64,000 bases of DNA from Brachionus manjavacas (lineage: Eukaryota > Rotifera > Eurotatoria > Ploima > Brachionidae): NCBI GenBank assembly GCA_019054805.1, contig JAHQIY010000028.1, positions 124,001 to 188,000 on the forward strand. Direction: 5' to 3'. Below, piece after piece: positions 1 through 10,503 of the stretch. The notes beneath the pieces are model-generated. The model was not told where the DNA came from, searched no databases, and was given only the letters and a program-made list of their open reading frames with translations. Numbering within the stretch: position 1 is the first letter of the stretch; each line of letters opens with the position of its first letter. The position numbers were made by a program, and so were the translations under genes.

Positions 1-794
1 TCCATGACTTGAATAATTTATTTACAAATCTAAATTTTGTCATTATCTGATATGAATTTAAAAAATTCACTCTTTAATCTAAACAATTATTTACAACAAT
101 TATTGTTTCTTTCATTTTTGAATTTAAAATTTTTAAATTTCATGAGTAAAAGGACTTTAAATTAGATTAAGAGAGACCGTAGAAGAGACTTTTGTTAAAA
201 ACTATACTCCAAAAATCAATTATTGAATTTTCTAAAACGAACTAAATAATTAAATTTTTTTTGTGATGTGTGTTAAAAAAAATTAGCTAAATAAATAACC
301 TATTTAAATTTAGGGGTAAAATTTTTAATTAAAAAAGAGCTTTTCAGTAAAAAAAAATCGATTTTGTTACATTTTATCTTATTCATAATATCTTGATTAT
401 ATACTGTCTTTAAAATTTTACTTTACTTTTTTTAATTATTTTTTATCTGTCTTCAAACTAAAATAAATTGTCGAACAATTTTTTTTATCAATAAATTAAA
501 AATAAATAAACAAATTTATTGCTTAATATTAATTTTTGGTTTAAGGGTTTTTTGTGAGTTGACAATTATCAAAGCCGACTAGAAATAGATTATTGTCATC
601 CAAATTGTTAAAAATTTATAAAACTAGATTCAAATCTTTTAATTAAAACTTTCCACAGAAAAATGAGGACTTACTATAAGATATCTTAATTTTTGCATTA
701 AATGAATTTGAAATCTATAATTTTTGTATTTAATTAACTTCAATTTTTAATCATTGATATTTTAAGACTCAAACCAAAATTATTTGTCCAATAG
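1..794. other. AT-rich non-coding sequence
   Basis: I see no supported gene here. Homopolymer A and T runs and stop codons break all six frames. If the Gln-rich segment that follows is a real terminal exon, the right end of this stretch is its upstream intron, ending in a pyrimidine-poor acceptor at 793-794. Confidence 0.5.
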
Positions 795-918
795 TGGATA
801 CAATTCTTTGGCTAGTCTTCAACAACAGTTGTTAATGCAGCAGTTTAATGGATTTCAAATGCAGCCAAACTCGATGACTCAAGTACCAACAGCGACCAAA
901 AGCAGCACTGCTGATTAG
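795..918 (+). CDS. Possible 3'-terminal exon, Gln-rich C-terminus of an unknown protein
   Basis: After an AG at 793-794 a 124-nt stretch reads one base plus 41 codons to a TAG at 916-918. The encoded tail is rich in Gln, Met, Asn, Ser and Thr (it contains LQQQLLMQQFNGFQMQ) and uses more G and C than its surroundings, as the real exons in this window do. Such tails occur at the ends of RNA-binding and transcription-related proteins. No upstream exon could be joined to it, so the rest of the gene would lie left of the window or in an exon I could not see. It may be chance. Confidence 0.3.
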
Positions 919-1625
919 ATTCAAGCGGTCCATGTGAAAATCATTTTAGGCTTTAACCCAAATAGACAAAATGAAATACCACAAAATAAAAAGAATGATT
1001 AAGACGATGTTTGATGTTTATTTAAATTTAAATTTGATTTTAAAACTTTTCTTATTAAAAGACACATTATACATGAGCAAAATAAGCGTTTGAATTATTC
1101 CAAAATTAAAAAGAATTTTTCAAATAAAAATGACTTAATTTTGTGTTTTGTTTGGCCATTTTAAATTTCCTTTATTTTTTTTTGAATGAACTAAAAAATT
1201 CTAAATGTTTCATAATTTTTAGATTATCTTGAAATGTTAGACTAAAATTGTAAAATTTTACCCAAACAATATTGATAAATACAAGTCCGGTAATGAATTC
1301 TCTAGACTACAGAGGAAAAAAATCTTTTTCAAGTCAATAAAAATTTTTTTTTTCTTTTTCTAATTAAAAAGTATTTATCTTTTATTGTTTTATTACGTTA
1401 ACAATAGAAGATAAATGATGATGGAGAAAATTAAATTGCTTTTTTATTAATTATATTTTTTTTCATAAATTACGCCGGATTTAGAGATAAAAAATATGAA
1501 ATACAAAAATATTGAATTAAAAAAAAATTACAGTATATCAATTCTTGCAATTAAAAATAATTTCATTTTTAATTTGCTTTGTTAGTTTGTTTATTCTTTT
1601 CTTTTTTTTTTTTTTCCTTACTTAT
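919..1625. other. AT-rich spacer
   Basis: No gene is supported. The stretch holds A/T homopolymers and scattered stops. The Penelope-like homology starts only near 1630, so the retroelement's 5' truncation point lies close to the right edge. Confidence 0.5.
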
Positions 1626-3336
1626 ACAAAGTTAGAATTTAATCCATTAAATTTAATTATTGAAAATATTGAATCTAGTCTCTTGGATCTTTTTGAAAAT
1701 TCTCATATTAGTGAAGAACTTTTTATAAGTTTAATTCCTTCTAGATCTAAATTAGGTAGTTTTAGAATCTTACCAAAACTACATAAAGTAAAATTCTCTT
1801 GTAGACCAATTATTAACTATAAATATCATCCAATGACTTTATTATGTAAATTAATAGATATAATACTTAGACCTTTTGTCAAAAATTGTGAATCTTTTAT
1901 TCAAGATTCTCAAAACTTAATTCAAAAAACACAAAATATAATGTTTCCTAGAAATTCCTTTTTGGTTACTGGTGATTTTGATTCACTTTATTCTAATATT
2001 GACCATGATGACTGTTTAAAGGTTATAGGTGATTACATGAAAGATAAGCTTTGTTCTATACATATAAATGTTATAGGTTTTATTAACATTTTAAACTTAA
2101 TTTTAAAGAATAATTACTTTTTCTTATAATAAAGAATTTTTCTTTTTTCAAAAAATGGGTATTGCAATGGGTTCAATTTGTGGTCCTACAATAGCGAATT
2201 TATTTGTATATTGTTACGAAAGAATTTGGTTAAATATTCATAGACCACTTTTTTATGCTAGATATATTGATGATATTTTTGTGATTGTTAATAATCTTGA
2301 GGCTTTAGAGAGTCTAAAAAATTCTTTTGGGCGTTTAAAATTGAATTTAGTTCATGGAAATGAAGTTAATTTTTTAGATCTTAAGATGTCCATAGATAAG
2401 TTTACCAATTATTTGATTTTTTCATTATACTGTAAACCTACTAACACATTTTGCTACCTTTCGATTAATTCAAATCATCCTGATTTTATTTTTGAAAATC
2501 TTCCTAAATCTTTATTTATTAGATTAAGACGAATTTGTTCTACTCTTTGTGATTTTACGAAATATTCTTTAAAATTGACCTTTCAACTTTTAGATAGAGG
2601 TTATAATTTGAAGAAAATAAATAGAGTTTTCAACATGGTCTTTAATTTAGACAGGTATAAACTCTTGGAATATAAAACGAAAAAAGATAAAAATGATAAG
2701 GTCTTCGATTTTAAAATAGAATTCGATAAAAATTCAGCTGTTTTTAAATTAGCTTTTAACAGAGCTTTTAAATCCTTAATTGAAAAATATGAGGAATTTA
2801 AAGATTTCAAATATAGAATTATAAATAGTACTCAGAATAATTTGAGTTCTTTAATGGTGCATGATTTTAAATTTCCTAACTCTTTCATGTGTAATTTTAA
2901 GAAATGTTCTAATAAAGATTGTTTAACTTGTAATTTTGCTAATATAAATTGTGAAATTAGATTAAAAAATAATTATTTTTTACCGATTTGGGATAATTCT
3001 AATTGTAATTCTTTGAATTGTATTTATATTATTTATTGTAAATTTTGTAATACATTCTATATAGGTCAAACTAATAATATTAAAAAACGGATTTATAAAC
3101 ATATCTATGACATAAAAAACTTTAAACCTTTTTCTTTAAATTCAAGTAGTGTTTCAATTCATTTTAATCTTAAATATCACTTATATCAAGATCATTTTAG
3201 CTTCTTTATTTATAAAATTAATCTGAAAGACAATTTTAGATTAAATTTAGAATGTTTTTTGATCAATTTATTTTTGAAATTAGATCTGCAATTGATAAAT
3301 GATTTTATACCAAGCATTAAAACTTTTTATAAATGA
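1626..3336 (+). pseudogene. Penelope-like retroelement, 5'-truncated, one frameshift (RT + GIY-YIG)
   Basis: Two plus-strand frames, 1626-2129 and 2155-3336, together give most of a Penelope-like element protein. The first holds the early reverse-transcriptase motifs (RILPKLHK, RPIIN, GDFDSLYSNI). The second starts with the conserved GIAMGSICGPTIANL block and carries the catalytic YIDDIF motif, then a linker, a Cys-rich segment (CNFKKCSNKDCLTC) and a C-terminal GIY-YIG endonuclease core (IYIIYCKFCNTFYIGQT followed by KKRIYKHI). A frameshift near 2130-2150 joins them, and the N-terminal part of the usual ORF is missing. Penelope-like elements use the GIY-YIG domain to nick target DNA. The copy looks dead. 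The family call is firm; the subfamily is open. Confidence 0.9.
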
Positions 3337-3459
3337 ACGATGTAAAAATTGAAACTTTACTTTTCTTAATGAAACAAAAAATATTTTATTCTTTCTCTTT
3401 CTTTTCTAATTTATTTTTTGTATAATAACCTTATAACATTTTTTATTTTTTAATTTTTT

Positions 3460-3499
3460 AGAGCTTAGAAGAAGGCTTTTAGCCGAAACCGGTCGCTCT
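3460..3499 (+). ncRNA. Hammerhead-like hairpin at the Penelope 3' end
   Basis: Downstream of the Penelope stop codon, AGAGC (3460-3464) pairs with GCTCT (3495-3499). An inner GGCT/AGCC hairpin is followed by GAAA, a short CCGG and GTC just before the closing strand. This is the order of a hammerhead ribozyme with a very short stem III, a type reported from Penelope-like elements. The usual CTGATGA core appears here as TAGAAGA, so catalytic activity is doubtful. Structure seen by eye; function inferred. Confidence 0.4.
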
Positions 3500-3519
3500 A
3501 ATTTAAAGAGAAATTTAAA

Positions 3520-4001
3520 AAGAAATATAGTCTTTTTTAATAAATTTTTAAAAAAATTTTTATTTAAATAAAACATTTTCATTAAAAATTTTCCTTAGTT
3601 GATTACGAAATACAGAGACAGGTCCGCCGTTAAATTGTTGATAATATTTTTAAAGATTTTTGATTATTTACTTTTTCAAGATATAAAGTTAGCATTCTTT
3701 TTAATTATATCTTATTCATGTTTAAAAAATTAAATTAAAAATCAAAAAATTAAATTTAAATTCTTTGAAATTCAGCACCTTGAAGTTAATGATCATGATC
3801 GGATGATCAAAACATAACAGATTAAAATGTTAATAAAAATGATGTTAAAAGCTTTTTTTAAATACTTTTTAATTAAACACAAAATTTTTATTATTTTAAT
3901 CAATTAAAAAAACCTTCTTTTTCCACTTGATCTTTATTTAATTTTATAAAATATTTATTTGAAAATTTTAAAGACAGATTTAAAATCCACATTAAAGCAT
4001 C
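3520..4001. other. AT-rich spacer
   Basis: No coding or RNA gene is supported. The right edge is set by the start of the 1.72 kb direct repeat at 4002. Confidence 0.5.
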
Positions 4002-4689
4002 CAAATTGTGGCTTTAGATGATTTTTTAATATTAACTAAAATATATTACAGCGAAACAAAGTTAAATTTTGTATTGCAAAATTTCAAAATATTGATTTAG
4101 ATTTTATTTTACTTCAGATAAAAATTCATATAATTTTCTTCCCAATTAAAGATTAAACAAATCATGTTTAATAAAGTTTAAAAATTTAGTATTTAAAAAA
4201 TTTATAAAAAATAATTTTTTTTTTAATTCGAAAACTAAAAATTTTGATCTGAAATTTACATTTGATCATAAACTTAAATTTGTCTTTGAAAAGAATAAAT
4301 TTTAGGTTATCGATTTATTAAATATTAATGGTCAATTAATATTTCAGTTAATTTTTATTGCCTTGGCGAATTTTTTTAAATATCCCATCGTAACAAATAA
4401 ATTATCAAAGATGAATTATAAGATAAAATAAGATAAATTAATGAATTTAAAAAAATAGTAATTTTCAATTTTATTTAACTTTCAGTTATTTCAATTCTTT
4501 TCTGTTACATGAAATTTTCTTTATTTTTTTTAATTTATTTTTTAAATTAATTAATTAATCAAATAAAATATTGAGTAACTATTCAATTATATCTATAGTT
4601 AATTTTATCTAGATGTTAAATTTATTATCTAGTAAATAATTGTTTTATACAGAAAACAAATAAAGAAAAAAAATAAAGTACATTTAATA

Positions 4690-4755
4690 CATTTTGTCTA
4701 CTATGTTCAAGATAGATTGAATATCCTAGTCCATTGTTTGATTGCTACCTTACTA
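4690..4755 (+). mobile_element. LINE-A 3' UTR fragment, left part
   Basis: This segment resembles, on the opposite strand, the 3' UTR of the LINE-A copy near 30060-30110; the shared stretch ends in GATTGCTACCTTACTA. It is interrupted at a TA by the element at 4756-5518 and resumes at 5519. The same fragment recurs in repeat copy B. Confidence 0.65.
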
Positions 4756-5518
4756 AAGTTCACGAAATTCAAAACTTCAGTTCTATCTGAATTTCACATT
4801 TTTGACTCAAAATTAGTAATCTACGCCCTCGAAAACCCCAGAGAAATTTTTTTTACACCCAGGGTTCCAAAAATAGCAAACCCTTTAAAAAGCTGGTGTT
4901 CTTTAAGACTCAAAATCTCAAAGATAAAACTTAAATATACTAAAAAAGTATATATATTCTGAAAGAGCGTAAAATTCTCTACATGCTAATGTAATTTAGA
5001 AAAAAAAAAGGGTGTGGCGGTTTTTGTTGGCCAAAAAAAGGAAAATAATGTGTTTTTTCTGGTTTAAATCGTATTTCCTCCGAGGGATCAATTATGAGCC
5101 CACTTTTTTTAAATCTAGACAAAATTCTGAACAAATCTATGGTTTTACTTTTTTACATTATTGCTTTATTTTTCATAAAAAATCTCTTCAAATCATGTGA
5201 TTTTTAACAAATTTGTCAAATTTGAATTATTTTATTAAAATTTTTAGATTAAACTAAAGAATTCAATATTTTTAGGTGCTCAACTATTTTTTTTTCGATT
5301 TTCTTGAAAAATGTGCTTTAAGGACTTGACCGTATGTCGCACCATTATTGTAACCTCCTAAACACCGCCAAAATCGTCTAATTAATTTTTTTGAAAGCTC
5401 AGAACCAAAATACTTTTCTCTTGCTTCGACTAAAAGCTCCATCATTCTTGGAAATGTCTGATTTGTTCTTGCTCTAATATGCTGTTTTAAATAACAAAGT
5501 TTTGAATTTCGCGAACTT
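4756..5518. mobile_element. Tc1/mariner-type inverted-repeat element nested in LINE-A, with a short coding-like tail
   Basis: The element is 763 bp long. Its ends are inverted repeats of about 22 bp (AAGTTCACGAAATTCAAAAC on the left, one mismatch on the right) and it is flanked by TA on both sides. Removing it restores a LINE-A 3' UTR similar to the copy near 30 kb, so TA is the target duplication. On the minus strand the right part reads open for about 68 codons (about 5275-5480), including FPRMMELLVEAREKYFGSEL, and ends in a stop. I do not recognise this peptide; it could be a transposase tail. Second copy at 12126-12888; partial third copy at 13657-13841. Confidence 0.7.
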
Positions 5519-5721
5519 TAATTCCTCTTTTTTTCATGAAGCTTCAACTATGTAAACTTCAGTCACATGTAACAACCTTTTTCATTATATGTCTTTTAAA
5601 CTTTCTTTACATTTTTTTAGCTTATTTACTTTATTTTTATTTTATCTTATTTTATTAACTCAATCTTTATTTTTAATTTTATTTTTTTATACTTTATTCT
5701 GAAGGAGCTCTAGCTCGGTAC
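5519..5721 (+). mobile_element. LINE-A 3' UTR fragment, right part, with terminal hairpin
   Basis: This continues the LINE-A 3' UTR after the nested element and ends in the family's terminal hairpin, GGAGC TCTA GCTC GGTAC (about 5704-5721). The expected tail AGAAAACAAATAAATA is missing here because the Ulp1-LINE starts directly after GGTAC. The intact hairpin-plus-tail version is seen at 14025-14072. Confidence 0.75.
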
Positions 5722-5923
5722 AACAATTTCAATGTGCCCAGAGCAGACATTAGTCTTTCATGCGAACATGGTGGACACACTCATTTATTTAAGAAATAAA
5801 AAAGTTAAATTTTAATATAAATTGAATGTTTTGATTTATAAAATTTAATAGTTTAATAAGTAAAATAAAATAAAATAAGAAGAAAGAAAAGAAGAGAGAA
5901 GGATGATTTAGTTTTATTTTAAG

Positions 5924-8900
5924 TTATTTTTTGTATTTTACATATTTAAGAAAATTATAGATGTAATCTATGTCAAATTTTGGAAAAATTTTAATAAACT
6001 CAATAAAGTGTAGATTTACATTATTAATTTTTCTTTGTCTAAATAGAGAAAAATTTAAATCTAGATCATTCAGTGTAAAAGAGTTGATAAATTTAGAAAA
6101 AAGAAAGAAAATGTTAATTCACCAAAAGAATTAAATCCTAAACTTCTTGGTGTAAAAAATTTATTGCTGTTTCTTAAATAATATGGTTTGTTAAAAGATT
6201 CATTTGTAATTAGTTGAGTTTTAAGTGGAAGAGGCGATTCTGGGTTCTTTAAAATCTTATAAGAAAAACAGCAAAGCTTAATGATCAGCCTATGTTGAAA
6301 ACCGTATAGACCTAGAATTTCAAGATTATTATTAACTGTATTGAAATCATTAGAATAATTAACTTGGGCTTTGAAGTGAATCAATTTAAAAGTGAAATAT
6401 AATATGAGTTGGATAGAGATTGAATAGCTGGTTTGGGAAAATAGATGGCAAGTGATAAACAATAATCAAAGTGTGGCAAGATGAACGTTTTAAAGAATTG
6501 TATTTTGACTGGCTTTGAAAGAAAGAATAATTGCTTTATTGAATTTAGCTTTTTATTAATAGTAGCTTTTAGATTGCTAACGTGACTATTAAAATTTAAT
6601 TTATTATCTATTATAATACCTAAAAGCTTGAATTGAGGTACAACCTCAATTTTAAATGATTTAAAAGAAAATGATGCTGGTACTTCTAGGTTTTTTTTGT
6701 TATGGATAATCATTATTTTAGTTTTATCCCAGTTAATATCAAGACGATTTAATGAGCACCATTTGTACAGTAGTTCTAAACAATTTTTGAAGTTTTCTGT
6801 TAAATCCTTTAGATTTGAACTGCAGAAAATGATAGTGGTATCATCAGCAAATATCTTACAGTTAATGTTATGATTTTTAAGAAAAAAAGCTAGGTCATTT
6901 ATGAAAATTAAGAAAAAGAGAGGACCTAACACACTTCCCTGTGGAACTCCAAGGTCTATTTTAGAGAATTTAGAAAGGGTGCCACCGAAAGAAACCGCTT
7001 GTTTTCTTCCAAAGAAATAATTTTTGATAAGATCAAGAGCGTTTTCATTAAGCCCAATTCTCTTTAATTTGCAAAGTAAGAGATTTGGATCTACTAAGTC
7101 GAAAGCCTTGCGGAAGTCAATAAACAAGAGAAGTGTAATAAATTTTTTATTGCGTGCTGCGTTAATTTCTGAAATAAGTTCATGTAAGGCTGTTTCACAA
7201 GAGTGATCTTCGCGGAATCCATACTGGCATGGAAATAGAATTTTATTTGTGGTCAAGTAAAGAGATAATTGTGATGCTATTATCTTTTCAAAAATTTTTG
7301 ATATTACAGGTAGAACAGAAATTCCTCTGTAGTTGTTAATGATTTCGATTGGACCTTTATTTTTATAGATAGCTGTAACAATTGCGCATTTCCACTCATC
7401 AGGGACTCTGCAATAAGTGATACAATCATTGATAAGGTCAGTTAATACTGGACCAAGAATTACTGCTGAATCTTTAAAGATTTTGACTGAAATATCTGAG
7501 ATACCAGGACCATTGTTAGGATCCAAATTACTTATTATTTTTACAACAGACTCGACCGATATTAACTGAAAATCAAAAGTTTTTTCTTTTAATTTACTAA
7601 AGGGACACATGTAAGATAGTTCATTAAAGGTTTCATTTATGGAAGCTATACAGGTCTTTGTATCAAATACTGAATCTGATTTTGTATCGGTGAAAAAATT
7701 ATTCAAAAGCTTGCTAATTTCTGAGGCCTCAGAAGCGGAGCTCTTACCGTTGATAATGAAATTAGGAATGGTACTGTTTTGTTTGTCAGACTTTAATTTT
7801 ATTGTTGATCTATAGAATTCATAAAATTTTTTATGAATTTTGAAAATCATTTAGTTTTTTATCCTTAAAATATAGAATTAATTTTTGTTCGGTCATAGTT
7901 TTTATTTGTTTTTTTGTTTCTACATATGAAAAATAAAAAGAGCGATCTTGTGTGTTTTTCCACGACTTATAAAAACCATCCCGTATTTTAGAAAGAGTAT
8001 TAATTTCTTTGTCTGACCATGGGCTTAAAGAATTTTTATTATCAATTTTAACTTTTTTATTTGGTGCAATTGAATCTATTATACTTAAAATCGAGTTTTT
8101 TAGGGAGTTCCATCTATCATTTGGTTGATCAGATGTAGATAAAGAAAGAAAAGATCGAGATTTGAAGTCATGGTGAGATATTTTCTCTGCGATTTTAGAT
8201 AGATTATTCTCAGATAAATTTCTAACAGATTTATAAAAGGAGGTACTTTTAATTGAGGAAATATCTAGTGTAATTACTAACATTCTATGATCGCTTATAG
8301 AGTTATCAATGGATGAAGTCGATTTTATTAGATTTTGGTTATGCAAAACGAGATCTATTTGAGTAGCACTTGTTATGAATTTATTTTCTTTCTGGAAAAA
8401 TTTGGTTGTGACTCTAGTTGGACCTAAGACGAAATTTTTTAGTCCATAACTTGAAAGGAAACATTTTAAGATTTCATTTTTCTTAAAGAATCTATATTAA
8501 AATCTCCAATAAGAAAAAGGGGATCTTCGATGTTTATGGTTAAGAGGAAATTTCCAACTTTATCAAGATAATCACTATCATTAATATATCTGTTGGGGGC
8601 CTTATAACATGAGAGAAAATTAAAGCATATTTTTTTAAAATAAATTTGGAAATAAATACTTTCAATTGATGCTAAAATTTTTGTTTTCCTTATAGTGTAT
8701 TCGCATCGAATATAGACAAGAACACCTCCGCCTTCTTCATTTTCTCTATCGAAACGTATAATATTGTAGAAGGAATGTTTAAGAGAGGATAAAGGATGGA
8801 TGAAATCATTAAGAAATGTCTCATTTAGCATCACTATATCAAAAATTTTTGAGTTAAGGACTGAGAATATTTGGTCTTTTTATTAAAAAATCTGTTAACA

Positions 8901-8990
8901 TTGAAATGGAGAATAGAAAAATTACTTGACGCTTTAGTTACTTCTATAAGATCTTTAACAAAGTCGGAACTAATAAATTCTGAAGATTGG
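5924..8990 (-). pseudogene. Ulp1-LINE ORF2: APE endonuclease and reverse transcriptase, frameshifted
   Basis: The reading starts near 8990 with the endonuclease block FSILHFNVNRFF. After a frameshift near 8880 it continues with MLNETFLND, GGGVLVYIR and GDFN (8834-8466). After another near 8474 it continues with the catalytic SDHRML (8346-7831), and after a third near 7850 with the reverse transcriptase (7850-6381). RT motifs visible are NNYRGISVLP, FIDFRKAFDLVD, GVPQGSVLGPLFFLIFINDL and the active-site FADDTT. The C-terminal region resumes in another frame at 6462 and, after one more shift near 6070, reaches a stop at 5924. Motifs are well kept, so decay is recent. The protein would nick the target and copy the element RNA by target-primed reverse transcription. 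Confidence 0.85.
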
Positions 8991-9129
8991 TTTAATTTAT
9001 CTCTATCTAGTCATGAAGAACAAGAGCTAGAAAATAAATTATCAATTCCTTTTATAGAGAGAAGATTTTTTGAGAAAATTTCATTAAAAATAAGCTTACG
9101 AAAAGCGGCTACTTGATCCTGTTTAAAGG

Positions 9130-10503
9130 TCAATTGGGCATTAACGATAAAATATCGAAAAAAAGACAAATGAAAATACCGCAGTCATAGAGGTTTGTCT
9201 GAATTGGAAAAGAAACATTTGAGTAACACCAGTTATCTATGGTCAGGTTAAGATCCTTAAGTATTAATGATAAAAATCTGTTTACCTCCTGATAATAAAT
9301 GTTGCTGTTTGTACCTAGAGAGTCATATAAGATTATTGTTGATTTTGAGAAATCCAGAATTATTAGTCGCCAGTGATTCATAAAACAGGTAGGAATTATA
9401 AAAAATTTATAATTACTTACTTTATTGAGCTTTAATCTGCATTTTCCATTATTGACATATAAAGAGAAAAGAGATGCAGAAAATGAAAAAAAACTTTTAT
9501 CCGAAGAAAAAAAAGAAATAATAAGGTTAAAATAAAAATCTATTATGTTGTCATTTACCCATTTTGAGTTGTTAAGCGTTGATAAATCATGGAACGTTAA
9601 ATTTGTGTTGAATCCTGATACTGCTAAGTTATAGTCATCTTCCCAATTTGTTTTTGGTTCCAAAATTGCATTTTGATCTATCGTACAACCAGCGTACACA
9701 TTCCGGGCTCCTGCGATTGTGTGCTGAGATATTTTGGTGTGGCTCAGGTTGATTTCCGATTCTGATGCACAAGTTGTTATTGAATCTGTTGATGAGTACT
9801 GAGAGTCTACAACTATAGTGGTTGCTCCGGGTCGACTAGATACAGCTGAGTCTGTCAAGGCCTTGTTGACTGCTTCCTTGGTTTCTCCTGTTCTACTGGA
9901 GTCCGCTATGTCTGACAAAGATTTGTCGACAGCCATTCCAGAGAATCTGGAGTAGGCTGATTCAGTCGAACCCTTGTTGACTGCGGTTGTAATGTGGTTG
10001 TTTTGATAAACTGGTTCGGTCCGGTATAGTTGTATCAGATCGTTAGTCTTACTGGTCTTTGAGTCTGTTTTTGCAGTCGGGTTCTGGTTGACTGTAGTTT
10101 CGGTCTCTCTGGGAAGACCGGTGCCGGTTGATTTGGTCAAAGCCTTGTTTAATGTGACTTTGGTTGCTCCGAGGCTGTTATGATCAGCTGATATGGAATT
10201 TTTCTGGTTGATTGTAGCTCCGTCCGCTTTAGGACTACTCAAGTCAGCTGATTTGGTTAGGACTTTGCTGACTGATGCTTTGAATATTCCGTGATGACTC
10301 GAGACAGCTGAATTGGACAAAGAATCATTGTTTACAGATGTTGATTGAATTAGCCTTGTTTGATTAGGTTGTGGTGGATTAGTGAAGGTTTTGAATGGTT
10401 TTGAGTATTGTTGCTGTGTAGTTCTAAAATTTTGATTAAAGATGGAGAAATCTGAGTTTTGAGGAATTGTGGATTTAAGTTGAATGGAGTTGTTGCTTAG
10501 TTG
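9130..10503 (-). CDS. Ulp1/C48-type cysteine protease region of the LINE, in frame with ORF1
   Basis: This frame runs open from just after the ORF1 stop codon to 9130. The N-terminal half is rich in Ser and Thr and contains degenerate repeats (variants of AVNKALTDSAVSSRPG). The C-terminal ~155 residues match the Ulp1/SENP peptidase pattern. Counted from the Met at 10320, W-V-N-D-N-I-I follows the N-terminal LTFHDL block, then the catalytic set is His316 (NHWRL), Asp333 (LYDSLG), Gln374 (IQTNLYDCG) and Cys380. All four are present. The domain's last helix (QDQVAAFRKLIFNEI) lies just past the stop in another frame, to a TGA near 9014, so this copy carries a frameshift. Such enzymes cleave SUMO or ubiquitin-like conjugates; a role in this element is unknown. 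Confidence 0.8.
   Translation of the reverse strand, partial: QLSNNSIQLKSTIPQNSDFSIFNQNFRTTQQQYSKPFKTFTNPPQPNQTRLIQSTSVNNDSLSNSAVSSHHGIFKASVSKVLTKSADLSSPKADGATINQKNSISADHNSLGATKVTLNKALTKSTGTGLPRETETTVNQNPTAKTDSKTSKTNDLIQLYRTEPVYQNNHITTAVNKGSTESAYSRFSGMAVDKSLSDIADSSRTGETKEAVNKALTDSAVSSRPGATTIVVDSQYSSTDSITTCASESEINLSHTKISQHTIAGARNVYAGCTIDQNAILEPKTNWEDDYNLAVSGFNTNLTFHDLSTLNNSKWVNDNIIDFYFNLIISFFSSDKSFFSFSASLFSLYVNNGKCRLKLNKVSNYKFFIIPTCFMNHWRLIILDFSKSTIILYDSLGTNSNIYYQEVNRFLSLILKDLNLTIDNWCYSNVSFPIQTNLYDCGIFICLFFDILSLMPN

Larger units (their letters stand above)
4002..5721 (+). repeat. Long direct repeat, copy A (1.72 kb), left flank of the Ulp1-LINE
   Basis: This 1720-bp block recurs almost base for base at 11371-13090, differing mainly by single-base changes in A/T runs. 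The two copies bracket the LINE at 5722-11370 exactly, as a target-site duplication would, although the length is extreme. The block is itself composite: AT-rich sequence, a LINE-A 3' UTR on the plus strand, and a TA-flanked inverted-repeat element nested in that UTR. It ends in the LINE-A terminal hairpin. Confidence 0.9.
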
